Source: Bacteroidales bacterium (GTDB lineage Bacteria; Bacteroidota; Bacteroidia; Bacteroidales; FEN-979). Taken from it: a stretch of DNA of 64,000 nucleotides. Below the pieces are notes generated by a model that was not told the DNA's origin, ran no database searches, and saw only the letters and a list, made by a program, of their open reading frames with translations. Both the position numbers and the translations under genes were made by a program. Numbering within the stretch: position 1 is the first letter of the stretch; each line of letters begins with the position of its first letter. Where the stretch lies: assembly GCA_023229525.1 (NCBI GenBank), contig JALNZC010000006.1, positions 1 through 64,000 on the forward strand, read 5' to 3'. Below, piece after piece: positions 9,501 through 16,979 of the stretch.

Positions 9501-11378
9501 GTCGCCTCTGAACCGATTACCATGGCAGTAAACGAGACTCTGACCCCAACGATAGCCATCATTGCTGATCAAAATCCGATCTGCGCTGCAACATTTGTGA
9601 CTTTCATTTCGGCAATAACCAACGGAGGCACAAATCCAATCTACCAGTGGAAGAAAAATGATATGGATGTCGGCACCAACACACCGATCTATTCCGATAA
9701 TGGGCTTGCAAATAACGATGTGATCACCTGTACGCTCACTTCAAATGAAAGCTGTGCTGATCCACCAATCGTAACCTCCAACCCCATTACGATGATAGTA
9801 ACCGTTCCACTGGTGCCAACGATCACCATCGTGACTAATAATAATCCGATCTGCGCCGGAACACTTGTTACTTTCACCTCGGTAATAACCAACGGAGGCA
9901 CAAACCCGGTTTACCAGTGGAAAAGAAATGATATGGATGTCGGCACCAGCATACCGACCTATTCCGATTATGGGCTTGCAAATAACGATGTTGTCACCTG
10001 TACACTCATTTCAAGTGAAACCTGTGTCGATCCGGACACAGCGATTTCAAATGCCATAGTCATAATGGCTAACCCGGCCATGGTAACCATTATCTCTGAC
10101 CATACGGATGTAATGTGCTTTGGCAATACGAACGGTAGCGCAAAAGTAACAGTCACCGGTGGAACCCCGGAATACAGTTATGTATGGAACACTCTTCCGA
10201 TACAGACCACACAAACGGCCACAAATCTGTCACCCGGAAGCTATCAGGTAACGGTGACCGATCTTCTGGGATGCACTGCCATCGATTCCATCACCATCAC
10301 CGGCCCTTCACAACCCTTAACGGTAGCTGCCACCAGTACCGATGTGAATTGCGTGGATGCAAATAATGGCACCGCAACGGCTACCGTATCCGGCGGAACT
10401 CCAGGGTATACCTACCAATGGAACGATCCAATGATGCAGACAACTGCTACCGCTATCCATCTGTTTGCCGGAACCTATACTGTAGTCGTGACCGATACAA
10501 ATCATTGTACGGCAATGGCGACCGTCTCCATCGGGGAACCAGTTACCCGTGAGCCACAGATCACCATTGCAATCGATAATAATCCGATCTGCCGACGAAC
10601 ACTGGTGCACTTTACCTCCAACGTCATTTTCCCGGGTTCGAACCCTTCGTATCAATGGATAAAGAATGGCGTAAATGTTGGAACCAGCGATTCTGTATAC
10701 TCCGATAGCACTCTGAACAACAACGATGTGATAAGCTGTATACTCACGTCAAGTGAACAATGCGCTATTCCTGCAACCAAAATGTCAGATGGCATCAGGA
10801 TCATCGTAAAGGAACCGCCGGTGGCTGCATTCACCTATGCCGAAATTTCCGGCAACATCCCCGGGCAGATCCAGCTGAACAACATGTCCCACGGCGCTAA
10901 TTCCTATTACTGGGATTTCGGTAACGGACAAACCTCAAACGAGGAAAATCCCACTGTAAATTACGACCTGGATGGAAACTATCTTATCAGGCTCGTCGCG
11001 ATGAATGAATATTCTTGTACCGACACGGCCTGGAATAAGTATAAAGTGGAATTCTACGGCCTCTATATTCCGAATGCGTTTGCACCTGAGAGTAGTTCAA
11101 CACCCGCCAATTTATTTAAACCTGCGGGTACAAATCTGAAACAATACCGGATCGAAGTATACGACAACTGGGGACACCTTTTATGGGAATCGACTGCTCT
11201 CGACAGTGAAGGTAGCCCCAGCGAAGCGTGGGATGGAAGGTACAAGGGAATACTGATGCCGCAAGGCACCTATATGTGGAAAGTTAATGCAATATTCAAT
11301 GATAATACCATCTGGCAGGGATGCGATATCGGGAAGGGTAAAGGTAAAACCATTGGCACTGTAACATTAATCAGGTAA
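6573..11378 (+). CDS. Giant SprB/Ig/PKD protein with type B T9SS CTD
   Basis: A 1,601-residue secreted protein. Order: signal peptide (1-26, ending KVTAQ); an N-terminal domain (about 27-120); two SprB-like repeats (about 125-265; motif CFGDSSGSIDLTVSGGTPPY and a second copy); ten 90-residue Ig-like modules (about 272-1170; core NPICAGTLVTFTS, NPVYQWKRN, NNDVITCTLTS); two more SprB-like repeats (about 1175-1320); one diverged Ig module; a PKD domain (about 1410-1490; SYYWDFGNGQTS); and a C-terminal gliding-motility-associated type B sorting domain (about 1500-1601; IPNAFAPESS, YRIEVYDNWGHLLWES, AWDGRYKG, GTYMWKVNA). Type B CTDs direct export by T9SS and are typically paired with a PorP/SprF protein, which follows after 8 nt. 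An adhesin or gliding role like SprB is inferred. Confidence 0.93.
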   Translation: MRPLINFRCFWLAFLLALLAMTKVTAQEANVVIEGQIHPLGVIEVPGDTYLWKIYNDYTLLNEAGPTEVVFLYGNVGPNVPVLWAQAGTYYFTVTAVNLMGCMNFKVGIMLVTPSNPLFTVTGTVTNVLCFGDSSGSIDLTVSGGTPPYVFSWSNSATTEDLAGLQAGNYAITVSDSNNDTAVSTFIVTQPSGPLALIYMITNALCHGTATGAIDLSVTGGTVPYSFGWNTGDTTKDLVNLIAGNYIVTVIDSAGCIVIDSITITEPAIISPTISIAADHNPVCAGTLVTFTSTIINGGTNPVYQWKRNDMNVGTNVPTYSDNWLANNDVITCTLTSNENCADPPSVTSNFITMTVTDALVPTIAITVDNNPICTGTLVTFTSAITNGGTNPVYQWKRNDMDVGSNIPIYSDNGLANNDVITCMLTSSESCTDPPAVTSNPITMTVTDALVPTIAIAVDNNPICAGTLVTFTSTITNGGTNPVYQWKRNDMNVGTSMSIYSDNGLANNDVITCTLTSSESCANPPTVTSNPITMRVTNTLLPTIVIAADNNPICAGTLVTFTSTITNGGTNPVYQWKRNDMNVGTSIPTYSDNELANNDVITCTLTSSESCADPSTVTSNLITMTVTVVQTPTIVIVADNNPICAGTLVTFTSVITNGGPNPVYQWKKNGLNVGTSMPAYSDNGLANNDVITCTLTSSESCADPSTVISNLITMTVTVVLTPTIAIVADNNPICAGTLVTFISTITNGGTNPVYQWKRNDMNVGTSIPTYSDNELANNDVVTCTLTSSESCAASAITSSEPITMTVYPVVVPIISIAVDQNPICSGTLVTFIIAVNNEGSGPVYQWRKNGVNAGTNSPSYTDNTLKNNDVITCKLTSNAACATPDTVISAGITMIVSLPVTPTITIAADQNPICAGTLVTFTSTVTNEGTNPVYLWMKNGIVVGTNDSIYIDSALLNNDLIRCSLISNEKCVNPVMVASEPITMAVNETLTPTIAIIADQNPICAATFVTFISAITNGGTNPIYQWKKNDMDVGTNTPIYSDNGLANNDVITCTLTSNESCADPPIVTSNPITMIVTVPLVPTITIVTNNNPICAGTLVTFTSVITNGGTNPVYQWKRNDMDVGTSIPTYSDYGLANNDVVTCTLISSETCVDPDTAISNAIVIMANPAMVTIISDHTDVMCFGNTNGSAKVTVTGGTPEYSYVWNTLPIQTTQTATNLSPGSYQVTVTDLLGCTAIDSITITGPSQPLTVAATSTDVNCVDANNGTATATVSGGTPGYTYQWNDPMMQTTATAIHLFAGTYTVVVTDTNHCTAMATVSIGEPVTREPQITIAIDNNPICRRTLVHFTSNVIFPGSNPSYQWIKNGVNVGTSDSVYSDSTLNNNDVISCILTSSEQCAIPATKMSDGIRIIVKEPPVAAFTYAEISGNIPGQIQLNNMSHGANSYYWDFGNGQTSNEENPTVNYDLDGNYLIRLVAMNEYSCTDTAWNKYKVEFYGLYIPNAFAPESSSTPANLFKPAGTNLKQYRIEVYDNWGHLLWESTALDSEGSPSEAWDGRYKGILMPQGTYMWKVNAIFNDNTIWQGCDIGKGKGKTIGTVTLIR
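7386..10085 (+). repeat. Ten 270-nt tandem Ig-module repeats
   Basis: The unit start CCAAC-A-ATC and variants recurs every 270 nt (7386, 7656, 7926, 8196, 8466, 8736, 9006, 9276, 9546, 9816). The middle copies share long identical blocks such as GCAAATAACGATGTGAT. Units at 9006 and 9276 are more diverged. A lone diverged copy is near 10554. Strict length conservation means units can be gained or lost without changing frame. Confidence 0.92.
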
Positions 11379-11386
11379 TTTTAAAA

Positions 11387-12499
11387 ATGACAACAATGAA
11401 AAAGATCTTACAAATTCCGGTAACCATCGGCCTTGGACTTTTTCTTATGATGTCGGCTGTCCAGGGACAGGATCCGAATTATTCACAGTGGCTGAATGCA
11501 CCGCTATATTATAATCCTGCATTTACAGGTTTAAACACAGGAATCAGAGCCCGATTTTCTGCGAGAGACCAGTGGCCCAATTTACCTGTTGATTTTCGGA
11601 CCTGCTATTTTTCACTTGATATGGGCGACAGGAATTTACCCGGATCAGGAGGAATCGGATTGCTGATAAACCGTGACAATGAAGGCATCGGTTTCATCAG
11701 GAACCTTTCCGTAGGATTATCCCTTTCGGTAAGAATTCCACTTGCCCGGAACCTTATAGGTCAGGTAGGTATCAAAGGTTCAGTCGTAGAAAAGTGGATG
11801 GTGTGGAACGATTTTGTTTTCAGTGACCAGCTGAGTGCAAAATATGGCAATATTTATAACTCGATGTTGAATCCCCCCGACGATCAACAGCGATTCTTCC
11901 CGGATTTTGGGGTAGGAGGATTGGTTCAGTTCATGAATCAGAATGGCGACATCACCGGTACAGCTGGTCTTGCTGCAGATCATCTTTTTCAACCTGATGA
12001 ATCGTTCCTTTCCATTGCAAAAATGCCACTCCCGAGAAAATATGTGGCTCATCTTGATCTCATCTTTACTTTGGGCCAAGGGGCGAATTCCAGCCAAAAC
12101 CCCTTGAAAGGTTTATATGATCCCTTTCGTATCAATCCCGGGATCCTTTATCAGAACCAAAACAACATGAGTACGATCCAGGTAGGAGTGAACATGCTGA
12201 AGTTCAATATCTATCTTGGCGGATATTTTAAGGCTACAACTGTTAACGCTCCCAGCACCTCGCTAATGGTGATTGCCGGTTACAGGTATATCATGGGAGA
12301 AAATGTAAATTTGAAATTCATGTACAGTTACGATATCCAGGTGTCAAGAAATCTCCAGGGTACAGGTGGAGCACATGAAATCAGCCTGATCCTCGAGTTC
12401 AGGGGGATTAAAATCAATGGCAGGAATCGGTTCAGTACCTGTTCGTCCGAAGACGGCCCCGATCGGAAAAAAAACTATCTGGAATGCAGCCCGTTTTGA
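11387..12499 (+). CDS. PorP/SprF family T9SS membrane protein
   Basis: 370 residues with a signal peptide (ending SAVQGQ, about residue 27) and the hallmark N-terminus of the PorP/SprF family, DPNYSQWLNAPLYYNPAFTG, followed by outer-membrane beta-barrel strands. In Flavobacterium, SprF is needed for secretion of the type B CTD protein SprB, and genes for such pairs are usually adjacent. Here it begins 8 nt after the type B substrate, so the two are probably co-transcribed. The start could be ATG 11387 (MTTMKK) or ATG 11396 (MKK), since both precede the same signal peptide. The C-terminal end (about 25 residues, Arg/Lys/Cys-containing) looks less barrel-like than is typical. Core T9SS genes are not in the window. 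Confidence 0.92.
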   Translation: MTTMKKILQIPVTIGLGLFLMMSAVQGQDPNYSQWLNAPLYYNPAFTGLNTGIRARFSARDQWPNLPVDFRTCYFSLDMGDRNLPGSGGIGLLINRDNEGIGFIRNLSVGLSLSVRIPLARNLIGQVGIKGSVVEKWMVWNDFVFSDQLSAKYGNIYNSMLNPPDDQQRFFPDFGVGGLVQFMNQNGDITGTAGLAADHLFQPDESFLSIAKMPLPRKYVAHLDLIFTLGQGANSSQNPLKGLYDPFRINPGILYQNQNNMSTIQVGVNMLKFNIYLGGYFKATTVNAPSTSLMVIAGYRYIMGENVNLKFMYSYDIQVSRNLQGTGGAHEISLILEFRGIKINGRNRFSTCSSEDGPDRKKNYLECSPF

Positions 12500-12644
12500 T
12501 TTATATTCATTTCATTCTGTTCACGTTGACGAATTAAAAAGAGAATGGCACTCAACGATAAAAAAATTGAAAATAGTAAGTTATCGCCGGCACTCTGCAT
12601 GAAAGAACTTCGGGGGAAGCTTGAATGCGAAGCCTGTTAATAGA

Positions 12645-12673
12645 AAAGGCCCTTGGATTATCCAAGGGCCTTT
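12645..12673 (-). terminator. Terminator of the initiator tRNA
   Basis: A perfect 13-bp stem (AAAGGCCCTTGGA, loop TTA, complement) followed on the minus strand by TTTTCT. It starts 6 nt after the tRNA 3' end. It may also stop plus-strand transcription coming from the PorP/SprF gene. Confidence 0.85.
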
Positions 12674-12678
12674 CGTTG

Positions 12679-12750
<72 letters not shown>

Positions 12751-12788
12751 GTATATTTTTATGTACCTTTGTACTTTCTTTAACGGTG

Positions 12789-12820
12789 CAAAGATAGTGT
12801 ATGTTTCATTGCTATCCAAA
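12789..12820 (-). promoter_or_regulatory. Bacteroidota-type promoter for the tRNA
   Basis: On the minus strand TTTG (12820-12817), a 20-nt spacer, then TATCTTTG (12796-12789) matches the Bacteroidota sigma-70 consensus TTTG-N19-21-TAnnTTTG. The predicted start is about 30 nt upstream of the tRNA 5' end. A plus-strand TACCTTTG at 12764-12771 could serve era but lacks a clear -33 element. Confidence 0.6.
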
Positions 12821-12837
12821 AATCATAGAAAAAAATT

Positions 12838-13734
12838 ATGACCCATAAAGCCGGTTTCGTCTCCATCATTGGCTATCCGAATGTAGGAAAGTCCACCCTC
12901 ATGAATGCCTTGGTTGGGGAAAGGTTGTCCATTATTACTCCGAAAGCGCAAACAACCCGGCACCGTATCATGGGTCTTTTCAGCGGGGATGATTTCCAGA
13001 TTGTTTATTCCGATACTCCCGGTGTGATAAAACCCCATTACAAACTTCACCAGGCCATGATGTCGGCGGTTTATGCTTCCATCGATGATGCCGATGTTAT
13101 ATTGCTGCTAACTGAACCTGGCAATGACTTTCAACAGGAAGACATTGTTCAAAAACTACGAAATTCTGCTGTTCCCGTGATCGTTGTTATCAATAAAATC
13201 GACCTGGGATCCATGTCAATTCTTGAAACCGAAGTTGAAAAATGGAAACATAATCTGGAAAAAGCAATCATACTTCCCGTTTCTGCACTTTACAAAACAA
13301 ATCTCGACCAGGTTTTAAAAGCCATCATCCATTATCTTCCTGAATCTCCTGCCTTTTATCCAAAAGATGTTCTGACCGACAGAAGCCAGCGATTTTTCGT
13401 TTCGGAAATTATCCGGGGAAAAATACTGCTTAACTTTTCCCAGGAAATACCTTATTCAACAGAAGTAGCGGTTGAATCCTTTATTGAAGAACCTGCGATT
13501 ACCCACATCGCCGCAACCATTTATGTTGCAAGGGAAACCCAGAAAGGTATTATTCTTGGCCATCAGGGCAAAGCGATTAAAAAATTAGGATCTGATGCCC
13601 GGAAAGAAATTGAAGCATTTCTGGATAAACATATTTTTTTGGATTTGCATGTCAAAGTTGCAAAAGACTGGCGCGAAGACGAACTGGCGCTAAAAAGATT
13701 CGGGTATTCTGTTGATTCATCATCATATAATTGA
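12838..13734 (+). CDS. era: GTPase Era
   Basis: 298 residues, the usual length. Era binds 16S rRNA near its 3' end and acts in 30S subunit maturation at the membrane and ribosome. The G-domain motifs are G1 GYPNVGKST (about 12-20), G3 DTPG, and G4 NKID; the G2 Thr lies in QTTRH. A KH RNA-binding domain occupies about residues 205-290, with the GHQGKAIKKLG loop. The ATG at 12838 follows an A-rich stretch and gives the standard N-terminus THKAGFVSIIGYPNVGKS. The related GTPase gene der follows after 119 nt on the same strand. Confidence 0.97.
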   Translation: MTHKAGFVSIIGYPNVGKSTLMNALVGERLSIITPKAQTTRHRIMGLFSGDDFQIVYSDTPGVIKPHYKLHQAMMSAVYASIDDADVILLLTEPGNDFQQEDIVQKLRNSAVPVIVVINKIDLGSMSILETEVEKWKHNLEKAIILPVSALYKTNLDQVLKAIIHYLPESPAFYPKDVLTDRSQRFFVSEIIRGKILLNFSQEIPYSTEVAVESFIEEPAITHIAATIYVARETQKGIILGHQGKAIKKLGSDARKEIEAFLDKHIFLDLHVKVAKDWREDELALKRFGYSVDSSSYN

Positions 13735-13853
13735 GTATTAATTGATGTGGTAATGAAGCAATGCTGGAATGAAAAAGTGAAGTAACGTAATAATGACTCC
13801 ATGCGTATTTAAATTACCCCATTTTCAAATTTTCAAATTAGCATACTGATATC

Positions 13854-15290
13854 ATGACTAATATAATAGCAATCGTTGGCCGGCCGAATGTTGGCAAATC
13901 CACTTTGTTCAACCGTTTATGCGGAGGACGTGACGCCATTGTTGATCCAACCAGCGGAGTTACGCGAGACCGTCATTACGGTTTGGGTGATTGGAATGGG
14001 ATAGAATATTCAGTCATTGATACCGGAGGTTATGTTGATGATTCCGGAGACATTTTTGAAGAAGAGATAAAAAAGCAGGTACGGCTTGCCATTGAAGAAG
14101 CCGATGTAATCCTTTTTATGGTGGATGCAAAAGAGGGTATTACATCAATGGACGAAGATGTTGCCAATATTTTGCGAAAGTCAAAAAAGCGGGTATTGGT
14201 CGTCGCAAATAAAGTGGATAATTATAAGCTTGTGAACGACATACATGAATTTCACCGGTTTGGATTGGGCGAAATTTTTTCCGTCGCCTCCATAAGCGGT
14301 AGCGGAACCGGTGATTTGATGGATGAGGTTGTACGCGGGTTTCCGGTTGTGATAGAGACGCATCGCAATGCGTCTCTGTCACAACCGGGCGATGCGTCTC
14401 TATCACAACCGGACAATACGTCTCTGTCACAACCGGGCGATGCGTCTCTATCACAACCGGACAATACGTCTCTGTCACAACCGGGCAATGCGTCTCTTCT
14501 GACGCAACCCAACATTGCCATCGTTGGACGACCCAATGCCGGTAAATCATCCCTGGTCAATATGTTGTTGGGTAACGAACGCAATATTGTGACACCTATC
14601 CCCGGAACTACCCGTGATTCCATCCATTCCCATTATAATTATTTTGGCCTTGACTTTAACCTGATCGATACTGCCGGAATCCGAAAAAAGGCCAAAGTCA
14701 CTGAAAATATCGAATTTTATTCGGTGATGCGCGCCATCCGTTCCATTGAAAGCAGCGATGTGTGCATGTTAATGGTTGATGCTGAACGGGGTTTTGAATC
14801 CCAGGATCTGAATATTTTCTCGCTGATAGAAAAAAACCACAAAGGGGTGGTCATCCTTGTGAATAAATGGGACCTTATTGAAAAAGAAAACAATACCCAT
14901 AAGGATTTTGAAGAACATATCCGGCAACAAATTGCACCCTTTCGTGATGTCCCGATCCTGTTCACCTCTGTTATTAATAAACAACGGATTTTTAAAGCTG
15001 TGGAAACAGCAATCCGCGTTTTTAAAAACCGGTCGAAAAAAATCGGCACAGCAGAATTAAATGATTTTGTATTACCCATTATTAATGACACTCCGCCTCC
15101 GGTTTCCAAAGGGAAGTATGTTCGTATCAAGTATGTCATGCAACTTCCTACCGTATTCCCTTCCTTTGCTTTTTTCTGTAATCATCCTCAATACTTAAAA
15201 GAACCCTATAAACGTTTTATCGAAAATAAGCTGAGGGAGCACTTTGATTTCAACGGTGTCCCAATGGAGATTTATTTCCGGCAAAAATAA
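13854..15290 (+). CDS. der: GTPase Der (EngA) with repeat insertion
   Basis: 478 residues against roughly 435 for Bacteroidota Der. This double GTPase is essential for 50S ribosome assembly. The first G domain has GRPNVGKS near 8-15 and the second GRPNAGKS at 225-232, each with DTxG and NKxD motifs; a KH-like domain fills the C-terminus (about 390-478). The linker between the G domains (residues about 164-219) is replaced or expanded by an octapeptide repeat, N/D-A/T-S-L-S-Q-P-G/D, read from a palindrome plus 24-nt tandem repeats. Both G domains remain intact and in frame, so the protein is probably functional. Natural Der linkers are often acidic and variable, which would explain tolerance. 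Confidence 0.96.
   Translation: MTNIIAIVGRPNVGKSTLFNRLCGGRDAIVDPTSGVTRDRHYGLGDWNGIEYSVIDTGGYVDDSGDIFEEEIKKQVRLAIEEADVILFMVDAKEGITSMDEDVANILRKSKKRVLVVANKVDNYKLVNDIHEFHRFGLGEIFSVASISGSGTGDLMDEVVRGFPVVIETHRNASLSQPGDASLSQPDNTSLSQPGDASLSQPDNTSLSQPGNASLLTQPNIAIVGRPNAGKSSLVNMLLGNERNIVTPIPGTTRDSIHSHYNYFGLDFNLIDTAGIRKKAKVTENIEFYSVMRAIRSIESSDVCMLMVDAERGFESQDLNIFSLIEKNHKGVVILVNKWDLIEKENNTHKDFEEHIRQQIAPFRDVPILFTSVINKQRIFKAVETAIRVFKNRSKKIGTAELNDFVLPIINDTPPPVSKGKYVRIKYVMQLPTVFPSFAFFCNHPQYLKEPYKRFIENKLREHFDFNGVPMEIYFRQK
14343..14508 (+). repeat. REP-like palindrome and 24-nt repeats inside der
   Basis: Left arm 14343-14363 (CCGGTTGTGATAGAGACGC...) and right arm 14368-14388 are 21-nt complements with one mismatch and a 4-nt loop (CGCA). 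The right arm is followed by four 24-nt copies (14389, 14413, 14437, 14461) ending CACAACCGG and a degraded fifth. Copies alternate GCGATGCGTCTC and ACAATACGTCTC, giving a 48-nt higher-order period. The core TAGAGACGCAT/ATGCGTCTCT resembles short palindromes I recall as scattered in Bacteroidota and cyanobacterial genomes. All unit lengths are multiples of three. Confidence 0.9.
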
Positions 15291-15296
15291 GATGGC

Positions 15297-15683
15297 ATGA
15301 GCGACGGAATTCGCATCGATAAATGGCTTTGGACGGTACGACTCTATAAAACGCGTAGCCAGGCGACGGAAGCCTGCAGGTCGGGTAAGGTAAAAATCCT
15401 GGCGCATGCAGTAAAACCATCCCGTGAAATAAAACCGGATGAAATCATTACCTTGTCTTTTCCACCCATTGTCAAAACCATCAAAGTGATCGGATTGACC
15501 GATAAAAGGTTGTCGGCTAAATGGGTCCCCGGTTTTATGGAAGATCTCACTCCTGAAGATGAATACCAGAAACTGAAACTTGTACATGACCAGAATTTTG
15601 AGTTCAGACCACGTGGAATTGGTCGCCCCACAAAACATGAACGCAGGGAAATTGCGTTGCTGAAAAAATTCCTGGATGTATGA
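15297..15683 (+). CDS. S4-domain RNA-binding protein (Hsp15-like)
   Basis: 128 residues with an N-terminal S4 domain (about 5-65): IRIDKWLWTVRLYKTRSQA, ACRSGKV, PSREIKPDEIITL. This is the Hsp15/HslR family, whose E. coli member binds stalled 50S subunits carrying peptidyl-tRNA. The C-terminus is basic (RPRGIGRPTKHERRE), also typical. The gene begins 7 nt after der and overlaps the TonB gene by ATGA, so der, this gene and TonB are likely co-transcribed. A ribosome-linked role fits its place after two ribosome-assembly GTPases. Confidence 0.9.
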   Translation: MSDGIRIDKWLWTVRLYKTRSQATEACRSGKVKILAHAVKPSREIKPDEIITLSFPPIVKTIKVIGLTDKRLSAKWVPGFMEDLTPEDEYQKLKLVHDQNFEFRPRGIGRPTKHERREIALLKKFLDV

Positions 15684-16462
15684 TCGTTGACAGGACAAAG
15701 AGTCTTAATGATCTCGCTTTTGAAGGAAGAAACAAAGCGTATGGCGCTTATTATCTGCGGAAAATGTACACCCGCTACCTGGGTCTGTCGCTCGGGTTAG
15801 GTATAATCGTCCTGCTGCTTGTTGTGTTGTTACCCTTTTTTTATTATTATTTTGAACCTGTTCCACTCATCGAGGGCGATATCATGTATGATGTGGAGTA
15901 TTACGGAATGATTCCTCCCCCGGATGAAGAATTGAACAGAATGGTCCAGGCCCTTTCCAGACCGGTGCAGGAGGTTGAACAAACCCCGGTAGTAACAGAT
16001 TCCGTAAAACCTGACGAAAGCAAACCCCGGGAAATATTAACGGAACATGAGGAAATTAAAGAGGACCAGAACAAGATAGATTCTCTTACAAAACCGGGAG
16101 GTTCCATTCTTGGAACCGGAACAGGAGATGATACGGGATTAGCGACAATCATTGATGTTTATCCGCGATTTCCGGGTGGTGATGAAGCCCGTCTGTATTA
16201 CCTGCGACAACATGTCCGTTATCCGGAAATTGCTTTGCGGGGAAAGATTCAAGGGGTGGTGTTGGTCTTATTTATTATCGAAACAGATGGTTCTGTTTCT
16301 AACGTCGATGTCAGTAAACGGATTGGCGGGGGATGCGATGAAGAAGCCATCAGAGTGACCAAAGAAATGCCCCGCTGGGAACCAGGGAAGCGCACTGGCC
16401 GTGCCGTTAGGGTCATGGTAAGAATGCCCATCGTCTTCAGGATGCCCGGGAAACCGACATAA
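15680..16462 (+). CDS. Energy transducer TonB
   Basis: 260 residues: a short cytoplasmic N-terminus (FEGRNKAYGAYYLRK is the typical Bacteroidota TonB start), one membrane segment (about 36-56), a periplasmic Pro/Glu/Val linker, and a C-terminal TonB domain (about 170-258; YPEIALRGKIQGVVLVLFII, DVSKRIGGGCDEEAIRV, MPRWEPGKR). TonB passes proton-motive energy from ExbBD to outer-membrane receptors such as the one at 47730. Its start overlaps the preceding stop as ATGA, indicating translational coupling. No exbB/exbD is adjacent. A bidirectional hairpin follows the stop. Confidence 0.95.
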   Translation: MIVDRTKSLNDLAFEGRNKAYGAYYLRKMYTRYLGLSLGLGIIVLLLVVLLPFFYYYFEPVPLIEGDIMYDVEYYGMIPPPDEELNRMVQALSRPVQEVEQTPVVTDSVKPDESKPREILTEHEEIKEDQNKIDSLTKPGGSILGTGTGDDTGLATIIDVYPRFPGGDEARLYYLRQHVRYPEIALRGKIQGVVLVLFIIETDGSVSNVDVSKRIGGGCDEEAIRVTKEMPRWEPGKRTGRAVRVMVRMPIVFRMPGKPT

Positions 16463-16470
16463 TGAAAAAA

Positions 16471-16501
16471 GAAAAGGGCAACCAGTCTGATTGCCCTTTT
16501 C
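16471..16501. terminator. Bidirectional terminator
   Basis: An 11-bp perfect stem (GAAAAGGGCAA / TTGCCCTTTTC) with a 9-nt loop, flanked by an A-run on the left and T-rich sequence on the right. It sits between the convergent TonB gene and the small secreted protein gene and can serve both. Confidence 0.85.
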
Positions 16502-16517
16502 TTTAAACAAGAAAAAA

Positions 16518-16763
16518 TTACTTCTTTTCAGGAGTTTTGGTAGCCGGGGTGTCTTTCTTGGCATCCTTTGCACAACAACTCTTGGCATCTTTTGAATGGC
16601 CGCAAGCTTCTCTGGTCTTTTTATCACAACCTGCCTTAGGATCTTTTGGACATTCCTTTTTTTCAGCGGGTTTGGTAACTTTATCCTGAGCCTGAGGAGT
16701 TTGTCCAAAGGTCAGACCTGCAAACAAAACAACAGCCGAAAACAATAATACTACTTTTTTCAT
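16518..16763 (-). CDS. Small secreted Cys/Lys-rich protein
   Basis: 81 residues. The signal peptide MKKVVLLFSAVVLFAGLTFG ends near residue 20-21 (GQ). The mature part of about 60 residues is nearly a quarter Lys and has five Cys (KECPK, AGCDKK, EACGH, KSCCAK), with His and Asp nearby. The family is unknown to me; the spacing suggests metal binding or disulphides. The charged, alanine-rich ends look disordered. It is a stand-alone gene with the bidirectional hairpin just after its stop. Confidence 0.75.
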   Translation of the reverse strand: MKKVVLLFSAVVLFAGLTFGQTPQAQDKVTKPAEKKECPKDPKAGCDKKTREACGHSKDAKSCCAKDAKKDTPATKTPEKK

Positions 16764-16844
16764 GGTTATAAAATTAAGAGATGAATGAACAAATTTCTTT
16801 TAATGCGACAAAGGTAACCCAAGTATTTAGACTAAACAACAGCA

Positions 16845-16979
16845 TTACGTTAATTTTTTGTTAAAATCGCCGGAGGGATCATGCTGGTGTAACCACTTCC
16901 AGAAATAGTTTGGGTCAGCCGTGATGCTGTAAAAACCTATCTCTTTTTTTATCGGATTATTCTTTGTTCCGGGTATCAA
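16845..16979 (-). CDS. Possible 44-residue ORF overlapping dtd end
   Basis: From a TTG at 16979, in another frame from dtd and overlapping its last 23 nt, a frame of 44 codons runs to TAA at 16845. It contains GFYSITADPNYFWKWLHQHD, whose composition looks protein-like (aromatic-rich, no rare codons). It has no recognised homology and a weak start. It may instead be the tail of a decayed gene, or chance. Confidence 0.2.
   Translation of the reverse strand: MIPGTKNNPIKKEIGFYSITADPNYFWKWLHQHDPSGDFNKKLT

Noticed and set aside
7386..10085. Minus-strand frames in every 270-nt unit
   Set aside because: They recur with the repeat and are shadows of the conserved Ig-module coding sequence.
14140..14550. 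Antisense frames across the der repeat
   Set aside because: The repeat length is a multiple of three on both strands, so open frames are expected; der itself is clearly coding.
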